NCBI GenBank assembly: GCA_016189905.1
Contig: JACPRP010000121.1
Span: 1-42,229, forward strand
DNA length: 42,229 nucleotides
Direction of reading: 5' to 3'
Source of the DNA: Chloroflexota bacterium
Lineage (GTDB): Bacteria; Chloroflexota; UBA6077; FW602-bin22; JACPRP01
Position numbers and translations under genes: made by a program. Below the pieces are notes generated by a model. The model saw nothing but the letters and a program-made list of their open reading frames with translations, was not told the origin of the DNA and ran no database searches. Position 1 is the stretch's first letter. The number at the start of each line of letters is the position of its first letter. Shown piece by piece: positions 23,680-31,807 of this stretch.

Positions 23680-23688
23680 CCTTGTCAA
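23660..23688 (-). promoter_or_regulatory. Promoter of the vapBC operon
   Basis: On the minus strand TTGACA (23683-23688) is followed after exactly 17 bases by TAGCAT (23660-23665). The start codon of vapB is about 45 bases downstream. Confidence 0.75.
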
Positions 23689-23803
23689 GCGCAATTTTTC
23701 TGTCTTCATTAAGCGCCCTAGAATGTGCCGAGTATCTGGATGGGCGTAGGCCACCCGTATTCGGGCCATACCAGCCAGGCGTAATCTCGGGCATTGACAA
23801 AAC

Positions 23804-23812
23804 TGTTATAAT
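23804..23812 (+). promoter_or_regulatory. Extended -10 promoter before the flavoprotein gene
   Basis: A consensus TATAAT (23807-23812) with the TG of an extended -10 (23804-23805). The TTGACA at 23794-23799 is too close to act as its -35. Confidence 0.5.
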
Positions 23813-23889
23813 CGTTGAAAAGCTGAACAGCATTCGACTGAAGGGTGGATGCCCTTCCAGCCTGGAATTGGCGAGAGGGAACAACGGTT

Positions 23890-25665
23890 ATGGTTGCGGG
23901 AAAGGGCTCAATTGGCTCAAGCATTCGCGTGAACGAGATCGAGACCGACGTCCTGGTCGTCGGCGGCGGCTCGACGGGCCTCTGGGCCGCTATTCGGGCA
24001 AAGGATTTCTGCTCCCGGGTCATCGTCGCGGATAAGGGCATGATCGCCTCGGCCGGCGTGAGCACGATGATTCACGGCGTGCAAGCGCCCGTCGACGACG
24101 AAGACATGGTCGCCGCGATGAAGGAACTGGTCGTGCGGTCCGCCTACCTGGCCGACCAGAAGTGGCTGCCGATCATCCTCGAGGAGATGGGTGACAGGTT
24201 CAGGGCGATGGAGGAATGGGGCGTTCCGTTCGTCAGAGATGCCGATGGCAAGCTGCACACTGAAAACAGGATGGGGCTGAAGGTCAATCGCATGGCTTTC
24301 ATCAACGGCAGACCGATGATGCGGACGATGAAAGAGCATGCGCTGGGGAAGGGGGTTTCGCTGCTGGAACGGACGATGGTAACCGACCTTCTCACCTCCG
24401 ATGGCCAGCATCCCACTGGCGGACGGGTGATCGGAGCGGTTGGTTTGAATACCATCAGCGGCGACTTTTCCATCATCAAGGCGAAGGCCGTCATCATCAC
24501 CACAGGACTCATGGGTGCCAAGCGGCACCTGGCCTATGCAGACGGCCTCACAGGTGATGGCGTGGCCATGGGATTCAGGGCCGGCGCCGAATTGCAGAGC
24601 ATGGAGCTTTCGCAGAGCGCCGCGTTTTCAGTCTGGGACCGACGATTCTCCACCGGCGGGCAGGCTGAGTATATGCGCGCTGGCGCAAAAGTTATCAACA
24701 GATTGGGTGAGAACCTGATATGGAAGTATGCCCCTGATAAACAGGCGCCGTTTCTGAGCAAGCAGGAGATTTGCTTCGCGGCCGTCAAGGAGATTCTGGA
24801 AGGGCGCGGACCAGTATACATGGACATGACGAACCTCAGCGAAAATGACATCAAGCTCCTACGCGGCGTGCTGCCGTCGGCGATGAGAGCCTTTGACGAA
24901 GCTGGCATCAATCTCCGAGACAAGCCGGTGGAGATAACCCCGATGGTCCACCACTGGGGCGCCAGCTCAGGAGGGGGATTGAAAATCAACCTCAACGGTG
25001 AGACCAGCGTTGCAGGGCTCTACGCTGGAGGGTGTGCCAGCCATAATCCCGGCCACAACGTTTCCGGGGCCGGGCAGGGCCAGGCATTCAACTTCGTCTC
25101 GGGATACAGAGCAGGCGAGATGGCGGGCAGGACGAGTCGCGATATCGAACAGGCTCCGATAGCTGCCGATCAGGCGCGATCCTTGAGGGAGCAGACCTTC
25201 GTGCCACTGTATCGCGAGAGCGGGCCCGGTCCTAATGAGATCTATGAGGCGATCAACAAGGCAACATTGCCAGCCGAGTTCTGTTTCTTCAAGAACGAGG
25301 GCACGCTAAGGGCGACGCTGGCCAGGATGCAGAGGTTACAGGAAGAGGACCTGCCTAGATTGAAGGCGGACGACATCCACCAGCTTATCAGGGCCAACGA
25401 AGCGAGAAACACCGCGACGATTATCGAGCCGATATGCCTGAGCGCAATCGAGCGCGAAGAGAGCCGATTCTGGCATTACCGCGAGGAGTTCCCGTATCGT
25501 GACGATGTCGATTGGCTGAAGTGGGTCGTGACGAAAAAGAGCGATGGCGGCGTGAGCGTGGGGCTAGAGTCTCTTCCTATCGAAGATTATCCTATCCAGC
25601 CCGAAAAACGGACGAGGGTTCCCGCCCTGATCCCGTTCTCCTGGGCTAATAGGGCACAAGGGTAG
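23890..25665 (+). CDS. FAD-dependent fumarate reductase/APS reductase-like flavoprotein
   Basis: A ~591-residue soluble flavoprotein of the succinate dehydrogenase/fumarate reductase/AprA superfamily. The FAD dinucleotide fold is at the N-terminus (TDVLVVGGGSTGLWAAIRA). Family blocks are AVIITTGLMGAKRHLAYADG (substrate-domain entry) and, in the C-terminal part, GLYAGGCASHNPGHNVSGAG, where the flavin is held. The substrate is unclear: the region that separates fumarate reductase, aspartate oxidase and AprA is not diagnostic by eye. A small two-cluster iron-sulfur protein starts seven bases downstream, an arrangement resembling AprAB. ATG 23890 is preferred because the upstream 15 codons to 23845 add nothing family-like; GAGAGGGA precedes it. 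No membrane anchor subunit is adjacent. Confidence 0.8.
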   Translation: MVAGKGSIGSSIRVNEIETDVLVVGGGSTGLWAAIRAKDFCSRVIVADKGMIASAGVSTMIHGVQAPVDDEDMVAAMKELVVRSAYLADQKWLPIILEEMGDRFRAMEEWGVPFVRDADGKLHTENRMGLKVNRMAFINGRPMMRTMKEHALGKGVSLLERTMVTDLLTSDGQHPTGGRVIGAVGLNTISGDFSIIKAKAVIITTGLMGAKRHLAYADGLTGDGVAMGFRAGAELQSMELSQSAAFSVWDRRFSTGGQAEYMRAGAKVINRLGENLIWKYAPDKQAPFLSKQEICFAAVKEILEGRGPVYMDMTNLSENDIKLLRGVLPSAMRAFDEAGINLRDKPVEITPMVHHWGASSGGGLKINLNGETSVAGLYAGGCASHNPGHNVSGAGQGQAFNFVSGYRAGEMAGRTSRDIEQAPIAADQARSLREQTFVPLYRESGPGPNEIYEAINKATLPAEFCFFKNEGTLRATLARMQRLQEEDLPRLKADDIHQLIRANEARNTATIIEPICLSAIEREESRFWHYREEFPYRDDVDWLKWVVTKKSDGGVSVGLESLPIEDYPIQPEKRTRVPALIPFSWANRAQG

Positions 25666-25672
25666 GCAGAAA

Positions 25673-25906
25673 ATGGCTATAAACAGAATCAACAGGGACC
25701 TGTGCGACAAGTGCAAACTGCGCGAGAAGAAAGGCTGTCCGACGGCTGAAAGCTGCTCGGTGGATGTGATTCGGCTGGACGCCGAGGGGAAGCCTTACAT
25801 CGCTTATCCTGAAGACTGCCATATCTGTTTCCTGTGCAGCCGGGATTGCCCTATGGGAGCGGTGGAGGTCTCGGGCATGATACCTTCGTTGGCGCTCCCC
25901 TACTAA
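25673..25906 (+). CDS. Small iron-sulfur (ferredoxin-like) subunit
   Basis: A 77-residue protein with eight cysteines. The second set, CHICFLCSRDCP, is a canonical 4Fe-4S motif (CxxCxxCxxxCP). The first set is irregular, CDKCKLREKKGC followed by a cysteine six residues on, like the N-terminal cluster of APS reductase beta subunits. It should carry electrons to or from the flavoprotein encoded seven bases upstream. Alternatives are a generic polyferredoxin partner of an unknown oxidoreductase. About 220 bases with no recognisable feature follow, up to a convergent gene. Confidence 0.8.
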   Translation: MAINRINRDLCDKCKLREKKGCPTAESCSVDVIRLDAEGKPYIAYPEDCHICFLCSRDCPMGAVEVSGMIPSLALPY

Positions 25907-26126
25907 GTCGGTTAACGGCTAACAATGGATGAGCAACGGATAAACGGATGCGACTTCAGTGATACTTGGGCATCCACGCTCCGTCTTGCAGCGCACAACG
26001 ACTGTTAACAATCCCTACGTTTCTACAAGACTCCGTACGCTACCCACGGAACTTCAGCCCGTCAAAATCGTGACAGACTATCCCGAGGAATGGAATCGGA
26101 GATCGTTAGCTCCTGGCCCCAGGCGC

Positions 26127-26465
26127 TTATGCCTTGCTCGCCATTTCCTTGAACATGTGCTTCGCCGCCTCGATAACGCCGAGGTCGATGCAGTCGCGGT
26201 AGGTGGAGTAGATAGCCTTGTGGAGCAGCATAATCTTCTTGGCCTCCTCTGCCCCAGTCACCTCGACTGCCTTCACGTACTCCTCTTCAACGCGGAGCAG
26301 CGTCTCCAAGCGAAGCAGAAAGAACAACTGCCATTCGGTATAAGTGCCTTTCGCCAGGAAGGATCTGGTGTCACAGCTTATTTGATTGTTCGGGACCTCC
26401 GCGTTCTGAAGCTCGGACATTTTCATTCCCCTTCCCCAAGACGTCAGCAAGATGCCACCCTGCAC
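26127..26465 (-). CDS. Hypothetical protein, helical, 112 residues
   Basis: I do not recognise a family. The protein is mostly helical and charged, with no signal peptide or membrane segment. Residues ~40-112 look like a helical bundle (WQLFFLLRLETLLRVEEEYVKAVEV, then KKIMLLHKAIYSTYRDCIDLG). The start is open: GTG 26465 follows GAGGTC by about five bases, while ATG 26426 follows GGGGAAGGGGA. A convincing promoter (26496-26524) shows that it is expressed as its own unit, divergent from the MoxR operon. Confidence 0.6.
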   Translation of the reverse strand: MQGGILLTSWGRGMKMSELQNAEVPNNQISCDTRSFLAKGTYTEWQLFFLLRLETLLRVEEEYVKAVEVTGAEEAKKIMLLHKAIYSTYRDCIDLGVIEAAKHMFKEMASKA

Positions 26466-26495
26466 GATGCGACCTCGTCTTAACCTCCCACCTAT

Positions 26496-26524
26496 ATCAT
26501 AATACTACCGACCACCAACTTCAA
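26496..26524 (-). promoter_or_regulatory. Promoter of the 112-residue hypothetical gene
   Basis: On the minus strand TTGAAG (26519-26524), 17 bases, then TATGAT (26496-26501). Confidence 0.6.
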
Positions 26525-26602
26525 TAGTTATTCTTCACTACAATTGCGCCGGTCACGCAGAGCGATAGCAAAGTCTTCCTCTTCCTCTTTCGTCTAGCGG
26601 TC

Positions 26603-26611
26603 TGGTATAAT
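26603..26611 (+). promoter_or_regulatory. Extended -10 promoter of the MoxR operon
   Basis: TGG followed by TATAAT (26606-26611) makes an extended -10. No good -35 is visible. It lies about 70 bases before the first ATG of the operon. Confidence 0.55.
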
Positions 26612-26652
26612 GGCTCGCGTGGCCGAAACGCTCGGCAGATCGTAAGGTGTTC

Positions 26653-26680
26653 GACCATCTATCTCTGACCATCTATCTCT
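26653..26680 (+). repeat. Perfect tandem 14-mer just before the moxR start
   Basis: GACCATCTATCTCT occurs twice in a row (26653-26666 and 26667-26680) and ends one base before ATG 26682. It occupies the place where a ribosome site would be expected. Confidence 0.75.
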
Positions 26681-26681
26681 A

Positions 26682-27701
26682 ATGTATGGAAGCGAGCACT
26701 ACGACAGCGCAGAAGAGGATGGTGCCGTTATGCCGTTGCGGGGAGGAAGCATCGAAAAGGTCCGCACCCTGCGGGATCGGGCCCGGGCCAACATCGAGCG
26801 CGTGATCATCGGCAAGGGCGAAGTGGTCGACCTGGTTCTGGTCGCGATTCTGTGCGAAGGCCACCTTCTCATCGAGGATGTGCCAGGCATTGGGAAGACT
26901 ATGCTGGCCAAATCGGTGGCCAGGACCCTTGATTGTACATTCCGCCGTATCCAGTTCACTCCCGATCTTCTGCCATCCGATATCACCGGCCTGTCGTTCT
27001 TCAATCAGAAATGCCAGGAGTTCGAGTTCCATCCCGGCCCCATCTTCTCGCAGGTGGTGCTGGCCGACGAGATCAACCGGGCAACCCCACGAACTCAATC
27101 CGCCCTTCTCGAATGCATGGAAGAGCGGCAGGTCACGCTGGAGGGGGAAACCAGGGTCTTGCCACGGCCGTTTCTGGTGTTTGCCACCCAGAATCCGATT
27201 GAGCTGGAGGGCACCTTCCCGCTCCCTGAGGCTCAGCTCGACCGATTCTTCCTCAAGCTTTCTCTGGGTTACCCTTCTGCTCAGGAGGAGAAAGCTATCC
27301 TCAAGCGCTTTCGCGATGGAAGCCCGCTGGAAAGCCTTGAGGGCGTAATCACGCCTGAAGAGCTGCTCGCCGTGCAGCGCCTATGCCGCGAGGTCTTCGT
27401 CAGCGAGCCGCTCGAAGAGTACATCGTGGCCATCGTGCGTGCTTCGCGTGACCACGATGCGGTGGAGCTTGGGGCAAGTCCGCGTGGCAGCCTGGCGCTT
27501 TGTCGTGCCGCGCAGGCGCTCGCCGCGATCAACGGCAGGGATTACGTTATTCCGGACGACGTCAAGCGCCTCGCGCCTGCCGTGTTAACGCATCGGCTAA
27601 TCTCCAGCGCGCGGACACGTCTGCGAGGAAGCTCAGCTAATGAGATCGTTGCCGATGTGCTGCGGACTGTGCCGGTGCCGGTCGAAGAAGAAACTGGGTA
27701 G
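26682..27701 (+). CDS. MoxR-family AAA+ ATPase
   Basis: A 339-residue AAA+ ATPase. Walker A is EDVPGIGKTMLAKS, Walker B is VVLADEINRATPRTQ, sensor 1 is FATQNPIELEGTFPLPEAQLDRF, and an arginine-rich lid follows (GASPRGSLALCRAAQALAAI). MoxR proteins act as chaperones for vWA-domain and membrane partners; the DUF58 gene that follows, overlapping or abutting, is the classic partner. The ATG at 26682 has no ribosome site, only the tandem 14-mer. ATG 26730, with GAGGA some ten bases upstream, gives the usual MoxR N-terminus (MPLRGGSIEKVRTLRDRA) and may be the real start. Confidence 0.92.
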   Translation: MYGSEHYDSAEEDGAVMPLRGGSIEKVRTLRDRARANIERVIIGKGEVVDLVLVAILCEGHLLIEDVPGIGKTMLAKSVARTLDCTFRRIQFTPDLLPSDITGLSFFNQKCQEFEFHPGPIFSQVVLADEINRATPRTQSALLECMEERQVTLEGETRVLPRPFLVFATQNPIELEGTFPLPEAQLDRFFLKLSLGYPSAQEEKAILKRFRDGSPLESLEGVITPEELLAVQRLCREVFVSEPLEEYIVAIVRASRDHDAVELGASPRGSLALCRAAQALAAINGRDYVIPDDVKRLAPAVLTHRLISSARTRLRGSSANEIVADVLRTVPVPVEEETG

Positions 27702-27705
27702 CGCT

Positions 27706-28950
27706 GTGGTTGGGAAAGCATGGTTATCGGTTATCGCGCTGCTATTGCTGACGAGCGTGGTGCTGCGCCACGAGTTACTGCTGTTCCTTTCGCTTGCGTT
27801 GCTGCTGGCGGCTTCGGTATCGCTGCTCTGGGAACGCTACTGCCTCACTGCCGTCGAATACCGCCGAGAGTTCAGCCAGAAGAGGGTCTTTTTCGGCGAG
27901 GAGATCGTGCTCACAGTGGAGGTTGTCAACCGCAAGCCTCTGCCACTCGCCTGGCTGGAAGTCGAAGACGAGATTCCGCAGGGTCTGGTACCGCTCGATG
28001 CGCGAGTATCTTCCTCGGCCAAAGTCGGACGCGGGGTGCTCAAAAATCTCCTCTCACTCCGCTGGTACGAGCGCGTGCGTCGACACTATCGCATTCGCTG
28101 CGAGGCGCGGGGCTACCACTCCTTCGGTCCCACTCGGCTGCGCTCAGGCGACATATTTGGCTTCTACAACAAGGAATCGTCAACCCCTGGCGAGGATCGA
28201 CTTACGGTGTATCCGAGGGTGCTGCCTATTTCGCGGTTTGGGCTGCCTTCTTGGAACCCTTTCGGCGATCTCAAGCTGCGCCAGTGGATGTTCGAGGATC
28301 CATCGCGTCCTTTCGGGGTGCGCGACTTTGTGTATGGCGACAGCCCGAGACGCATCCATTGGAAGGCCACCGCGCGCACTCAGCAGTTGCAGGTGAAACT
28401 TTACGAGCCCACCGCGAGCTACCGTCTGGTAATCTTCCTCAACTTGAACACTTATGGGTCTTTCTGGTGGTTTCAAGGCTCTGAGCCCGGTCTCCTGGAG
28501 CTGGCGATCAGCGCTGCGGCCTCCGTAGCCAACTGGGCCATCGAGCAGGGCCACCAGGTAGGCTTGAGCGCAAATAGCCCTGAGCATTGGTCTGGTGATG
28601 TCATTCGTATCCCCCCGAGTCGCGACCCCGAGCAAATGGCCCGCATTCTGGAGTCGCTCGCCAGGGTGCTTCCATTCGCCACGATGTCATTCGAGGCGCT
28701 TCTTCGCCTGGACAGTCACGATCTGCCATATGGATCGACAATAGTAGTTGTGACGGCAGTGCTCGGGAAGGATACTATGGCGGAGCTGGTGACACTAAAA
28801 GCAACCGGTCACCGCCTCGCCGTCGTGTTTGTCGGTGACCAACTGCCCGACATCGAGGGGAAGGGCATTTTGATCTATCAGGTCCAGGGTGCCAGGGCCT
28901 GGCGCGATGTCGACGCGATACCCGTGGGCATTGTGGCGGAGACGAGATGA
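27706..28950 (+). CDS. DUF58 (vWA-like) membrane-associated protein
   Basis: A ~414-residue protein with two short hydrophobic segments near the N-terminus (residues ~5-45) and a large soluble part. The DUF58 signature is clear as PSRPFGVRDFVYGDSPRRIHWKATART, followed by a vWA-like region. DUF58 proteins pair with MoxR ATPases in a poorly understood envelope or stress function. GTG 27706 begins four bases after the moxR stop and starts just before the first membrane segment. The longer frame from 27640 reads into moxR sequence and looks spurious. The last codon overlaps the next gene by an ATGA. Confidence 0.88.
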   Translation: MVGKAWLSVIALLLLTSVVLRHELLLFLSLALLLAASVSLLWERYCLTAVEYRREFSQKRVFFGEEIVLTVEVVNRKPLPLAWLEVEDEIPQGLVPLDARVSSSAKVGRGVLKNLLSLRWYERVRRHYRIRCEARGYHSFGPTRLRSGDIFGFYNKESSTPGEDRLTVYPRVLPISRFGLPSWNPFGDLKLRQWMFEDPSRPFGVRDFVYGDSPRRIHWKATARTQQLQVKLYEPTASYRLVIFLNLNTYGSFWWFQGSEPGLLELAISAAASVANWAIEQGHQVGLSANSPEHWSGDVIRIPPSRDPEQMARILESLARVLPFATMSFEALLRLDSHDLPYGSTIVVVTAVLGKDTMAELVTLKATGHRLAVVFVGDQLPDIEGKGILIYQVQGARAWRDVDAIPVGIVAETR

Positions 28951-30464
28951 TCGAGCGCGACACGGTGAACAGTTTCAACTGGCCGAAGCGCATCGCACTA
29001 CCAGCAGGACTGGCAATCATGGAAACCTGCTGGCTCTTTCCCTGGGCTCTTCTCGTCGGCCAATGGGTCCAGTTCGGAGGTGGGCCGGCGCTGCTGTCGC
29101 CAACGGGCATCTACATGCTTATCGTCGCGTCTCACACGCTCAGGGTGATGGTGCTGCGCCGAAAGTTGCGCCCTTTGAGAGCCGGCTCCGTGCTGGGAGC
29201 CTGTGGCCTCGTCGCGGTGCTGCTCGCCCTGTACCTTCAGCACTATGATGAAACGTCGCTCATCGACCCGGCATGGCTCGTCGCCCTGGCCACCGCTATC
29301 CTCAACGCTATGGCTAGACCCTCAGCACCGGCGCTGGCCACGGCATTAGGTCTCTACCTCTGGTGGCGAGGCATCTGGCTGGCTCGCAGCCGCATCAGCT
29401 TCGACAGCGTCGCCAACGCGTTCAAGGTCGGCCTCGTCGCGATGGTAGCGTTCCTGCTGTTAGCCAGAGCAGAAACCTCTGCTTACAACGGAAACCTGGA
29501 AACGGATGTCGGCGTCTACGTCGTCGTCTATTTCTTCGCCAGTCTCATTTCACTATCTCTGACACGAGTGGCGATCGTGCGCGAACGTAGCCTTGTTGTG
29601 GAAGGCAGGGCTTTGCCACTCAACCGCGGTTGGTTAGTTATGGTCCTGGGAGTGGTTTGCGGGCTACTTGTCGTCACGCTTGGGATCGCCCGACCGCTCT
29701 CTTTTGATATCATCAGCGCTATCAGCCGTCCAGGCCTCGAGCTACTGGCTGCCAGCGCCCGCGCGGCGCTCGATGCAATCGCGCTGGCGCTAGACTTTCT
29801 GATTGCGCTTCTGCGGCTGGTGGGGCGTTTTCTTTTTGGTCTGGGCGTGCCCGCCGCTCCCCTGGAGACTCCCGACCCATCGACCTATCTCGATAAGCTT
29901 TTGGAGAAAGACACACCACCGGCGCACCTGCGCGATCTGGCTAGATTGATTCTTGGCGCATCGTTGGCGTTGGTAGGAATCGTCGTGGCTATTATGCTCA
30001 CGCGATCGATGTTCAAGTGGATCGAGCGGGAGGGCGACGATCAGGTCGCCGAGGATCGGGATTCGGTCTTGAACTGGTCCACGATGCTGGCCGATGTTCT
30101 TGCCTGGCTGCAATCCTTCCTCAGGTTCTTCTTAAGAAAACGTCGATCGGCCAGGGCGGGCAGGCAGACGACACTCGTGGACGTGGCCAATCGATCGGGT
30201 AGCTTGCTTGGGATGAGGGAGATCTACCGCGAGCTTCTGCGATTAGGTGGCCTCTTCGGGCTGTCGCGCCCACGCCACGCGACCCCTTACGAGTATTTGC
30301 CTCGGCTGCAGCAGTGCTTGAAGCCAGACGACGACCTGGCAACGATCACCGACATCTACGTGAAGGCGCGCTACGGCCAGACGATGCCGACGGAGGCAGA
30401 AGTTGACGATGCCCGCGCTCGACTGAAAAGAGTAGGGGATAGAGTAGCGATCGCCGATGATTGA
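28947..30464 (+). CDS. Polytopic membrane protein with C-terminal DUF4129
   Basis: A 505-residue protein with about eight to nine membrane segments spread over residues ~20-370, and a cytoplasmic C-terminal domain of the DUF4129 type (VANRSGSLLGMREIYRELLRLGG, then TPYEYLPRLQQCL and ITDIYVKARYG). DUF4129 is usually the tail of TgpA-like transglutaminases or occurs alone beside MoxR/DUF58; no transglutaminase core (Cys-His-Asp) is visible here. It starts on the ATGA overlap with DUF58 and ends eight bases inside the next gene, so the four genes form one translationally coupled operon. Confidence 0.8.
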   Translation: MIERDTVNSFNWPKRIALPAGLAIMETCWLFPWALLVGQWVQFGGGPALLSPTGIYMLIVASHTLRVMVLRRKLRPLRAGSVLGACGLVAVLLALYLQHYDETSLIDPAWLVALATAILNAMARPSAPALATALGLYLWWRGIWLARSRISFDSVANAFKVGLVAMVAFLLLARAETSAYNGNLETDVGVYVVVYFFASLISLSLTRVAIVRERSLVVEGRALPLNRGWLVMVLGVVCGLLVVTLGIARPLSFDIISAISRPGLELLAASARAALDAIALALDFLIALLRLVGRFLFGLGVPAAPLETPDPSTYLDKLLEKDTPPAHLRDLARLILGASLALVGIVVAIMLTRSMFKWIEREGDDQVAEDRDSVLNWSTMLADVLAWLQSFLRFFLRKRRSARAGRQTTLVDVANRSGSLLGMREIYRELLRLGGLFGLSRPRHATPYEYLPRLQQCLKPDDDLATITDIYVKARYGQTMPTEAEVDDARARLKRVGDRVAIADD

Positions 30465-31749
30465 GATGCCAACGCGTTTTCCAGCAACAGCGCAAGATAT
30501 GTTGAACTACGCCGGCCGCCAAATGGCTGACCAGCAAATCCGCTTTGTGGCCACTTTTGACAGACGCCTCGATTCCGAGCGGCTGGCCAGGGCGGTCAGG
30601 CTTACCGTCGACGCCGAGCCGGCGCTCGGCTCGCGGTTCGTCGATCATCTCGATCAGCCTTACTGGGAGCGTCGAGATGATCTGGACTATGTTTCACTCT
30701 GCCAGGTGGTGGAATCCGACGACGCTGGAGGAGAGTTTCGCGAGTTCACCCAGCTACCGATGGATCCGTGCGTTGGCCCCCAGGTGCAGGTCCGCGTTTT
30801 TCGCTATCCAGGTTCCCAGGGAGATACGCTGTGCATCAAGATAGATCACGTGGTCGCGGATTGGGAGGCTGCCAAAGAATATGTTTATCTCCTGGCTTCC
30901 ACCTATCGCAAGCTCGCCGCCGATCCCCAATACCGTCTCCTCCCCAACCTGGGCGGGAGTCGAGGCCAGGACCAGGTCTTCAGGCATTTCGAGCCCTGGG
31001 TATTAGATAATCTGCTGCGCCGAATGACAGCCATCCGGCCGGCCTGGAGCCTTCCTCCACCAGCACAAGATGTCTCGGGCTGTGCGTTCGCCGTTCGTCG
31101 CATCGACCGCGAGCGGGTCGATGCTCTCAAAGCCTACGCCCGAGTCTGGCAGTCGTCGGTGAGCGATGCCATCCTCGCCGCTTTTTACCGGGCCCTGTTT
31201 GAGGTATTCGATCCTGCCCCAGGCGAAGCGATTCCTGTGCAAACGCAGATCGACCTGCGACGCTACCTTCCATCGAGACGGGCCGAGGCGCTCTGCAACC
31301 TCTCTGGCGCTATCTATCCGGCGATTGCGCACAAGACGGGGGCGAGCTTCACGGACACATTGGCCCAGGTCCAGACGGCGATAGAGAGGCTGGAGGTGGA
31401 TAACCCGGGGATTGGCGAGGCGCTCTACCTGGAAATGGCCTTCAAGCAAGGGTTTGCGGAAGTGCTGCAAACGCTGCGCTTGATGATGCGGCAGGCGGCG
31501 ACAGAAGGCAAGTTTCACCCCTGCCTCACGAACTTCGGGACTATCGATCGCCGGCAACTCAGCTTTGGCAATACCCGTGTGCTGGACGCCTACATGGTCG
31601 GCCCGATCACTTATCCACCGGGGTTCATGCTCGGTGTTAGCGCCTTCAGCGGAACGTTGACGCTCACTGCTGGCTATGTGCCTGAGACTTCGCACGCGAC
31701 CATCGTGACCGGCGTGCTCGACGCGTTCACCAACGAGCTACCGCTATAG
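30457..31749 (+). CDS. Condensation-domain-like acyltransferase
   Basis: A 430-residue protein with the outline of the NRPS condensation/PapA/WES-type CoA-dependent acyltransferase fold. The opening resembles these enzymes (FPATAQDMLNYAGRQMADQQI). The active-site segment reads IKIDHVVADWEAAKEYVY, an HxxxD form of the usual HHxxxDG that keeps one catalytic His but has Asp in place of the first His and Trp in place of Gly. Later blocks are VQTQIDLRRYLP and LTNFGTIDRRQLSF, where such proteins place their DFG-like latch. No carrier protein or adenylation domain is near. It overlaps the DUF4129 gene by eight bases. The product is unknown; a lipid or cell-wall acylation role would fit the neighbours, but that is inference. 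Confidence 0.65.
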   Translation: MIEMPTRFPATAQDMLNYAGRQMADQQIRFVATFDRRLDSERLARAVRLTVDAEPALGSRFVDHLDQPYWERRDDLDYVSLCQVVESDDAGGEFREFTQLPMDPCVGPQVQVRVFRYPGSQGDTLCIKIDHVVADWEAAKEYVYLLASTYRKLAADPQYRLLPNLGGSRGQDQVFRHFEPWVLDNLLRRMTAIRPAWSLPPPAQDVSGCAFAVRRIDRERVDALKAYARVWQSSVSDAILAAFYRALFEVFDPAPGEAIPVQTQIDLRRYLPSRRAEALCNLSGAIYPAIAHKTGASFTDTLAQVQTAIERLEVDNPGIGEALYLEMAFKQGFAEVLQTLRLMMRQAATEGKFHPCLTNFGTIDRRQLSFGNTRVLDAYMVGPITYPPGFMLGVSAFSGTLTLTAGYVPETSHATIVTGVLDAFTNELPL

Positions 31750-31807
31750 CGAGACTTATGGGCACATCGTTGTTACCCACCTTCCCAGATCACGCGAGCA
31801 GACCAGA

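Noticed and set aside
26585..26660. tRNA-like stretch (CGTCTAGCGGTCTGG ... GGTGTTCGACC)
   Set aside because: The D-arm and T-arm look suggestive, but the acceptor ends do not pair and no anticodon arm of the right length forms. The same bases make a good extended -10 promoter.
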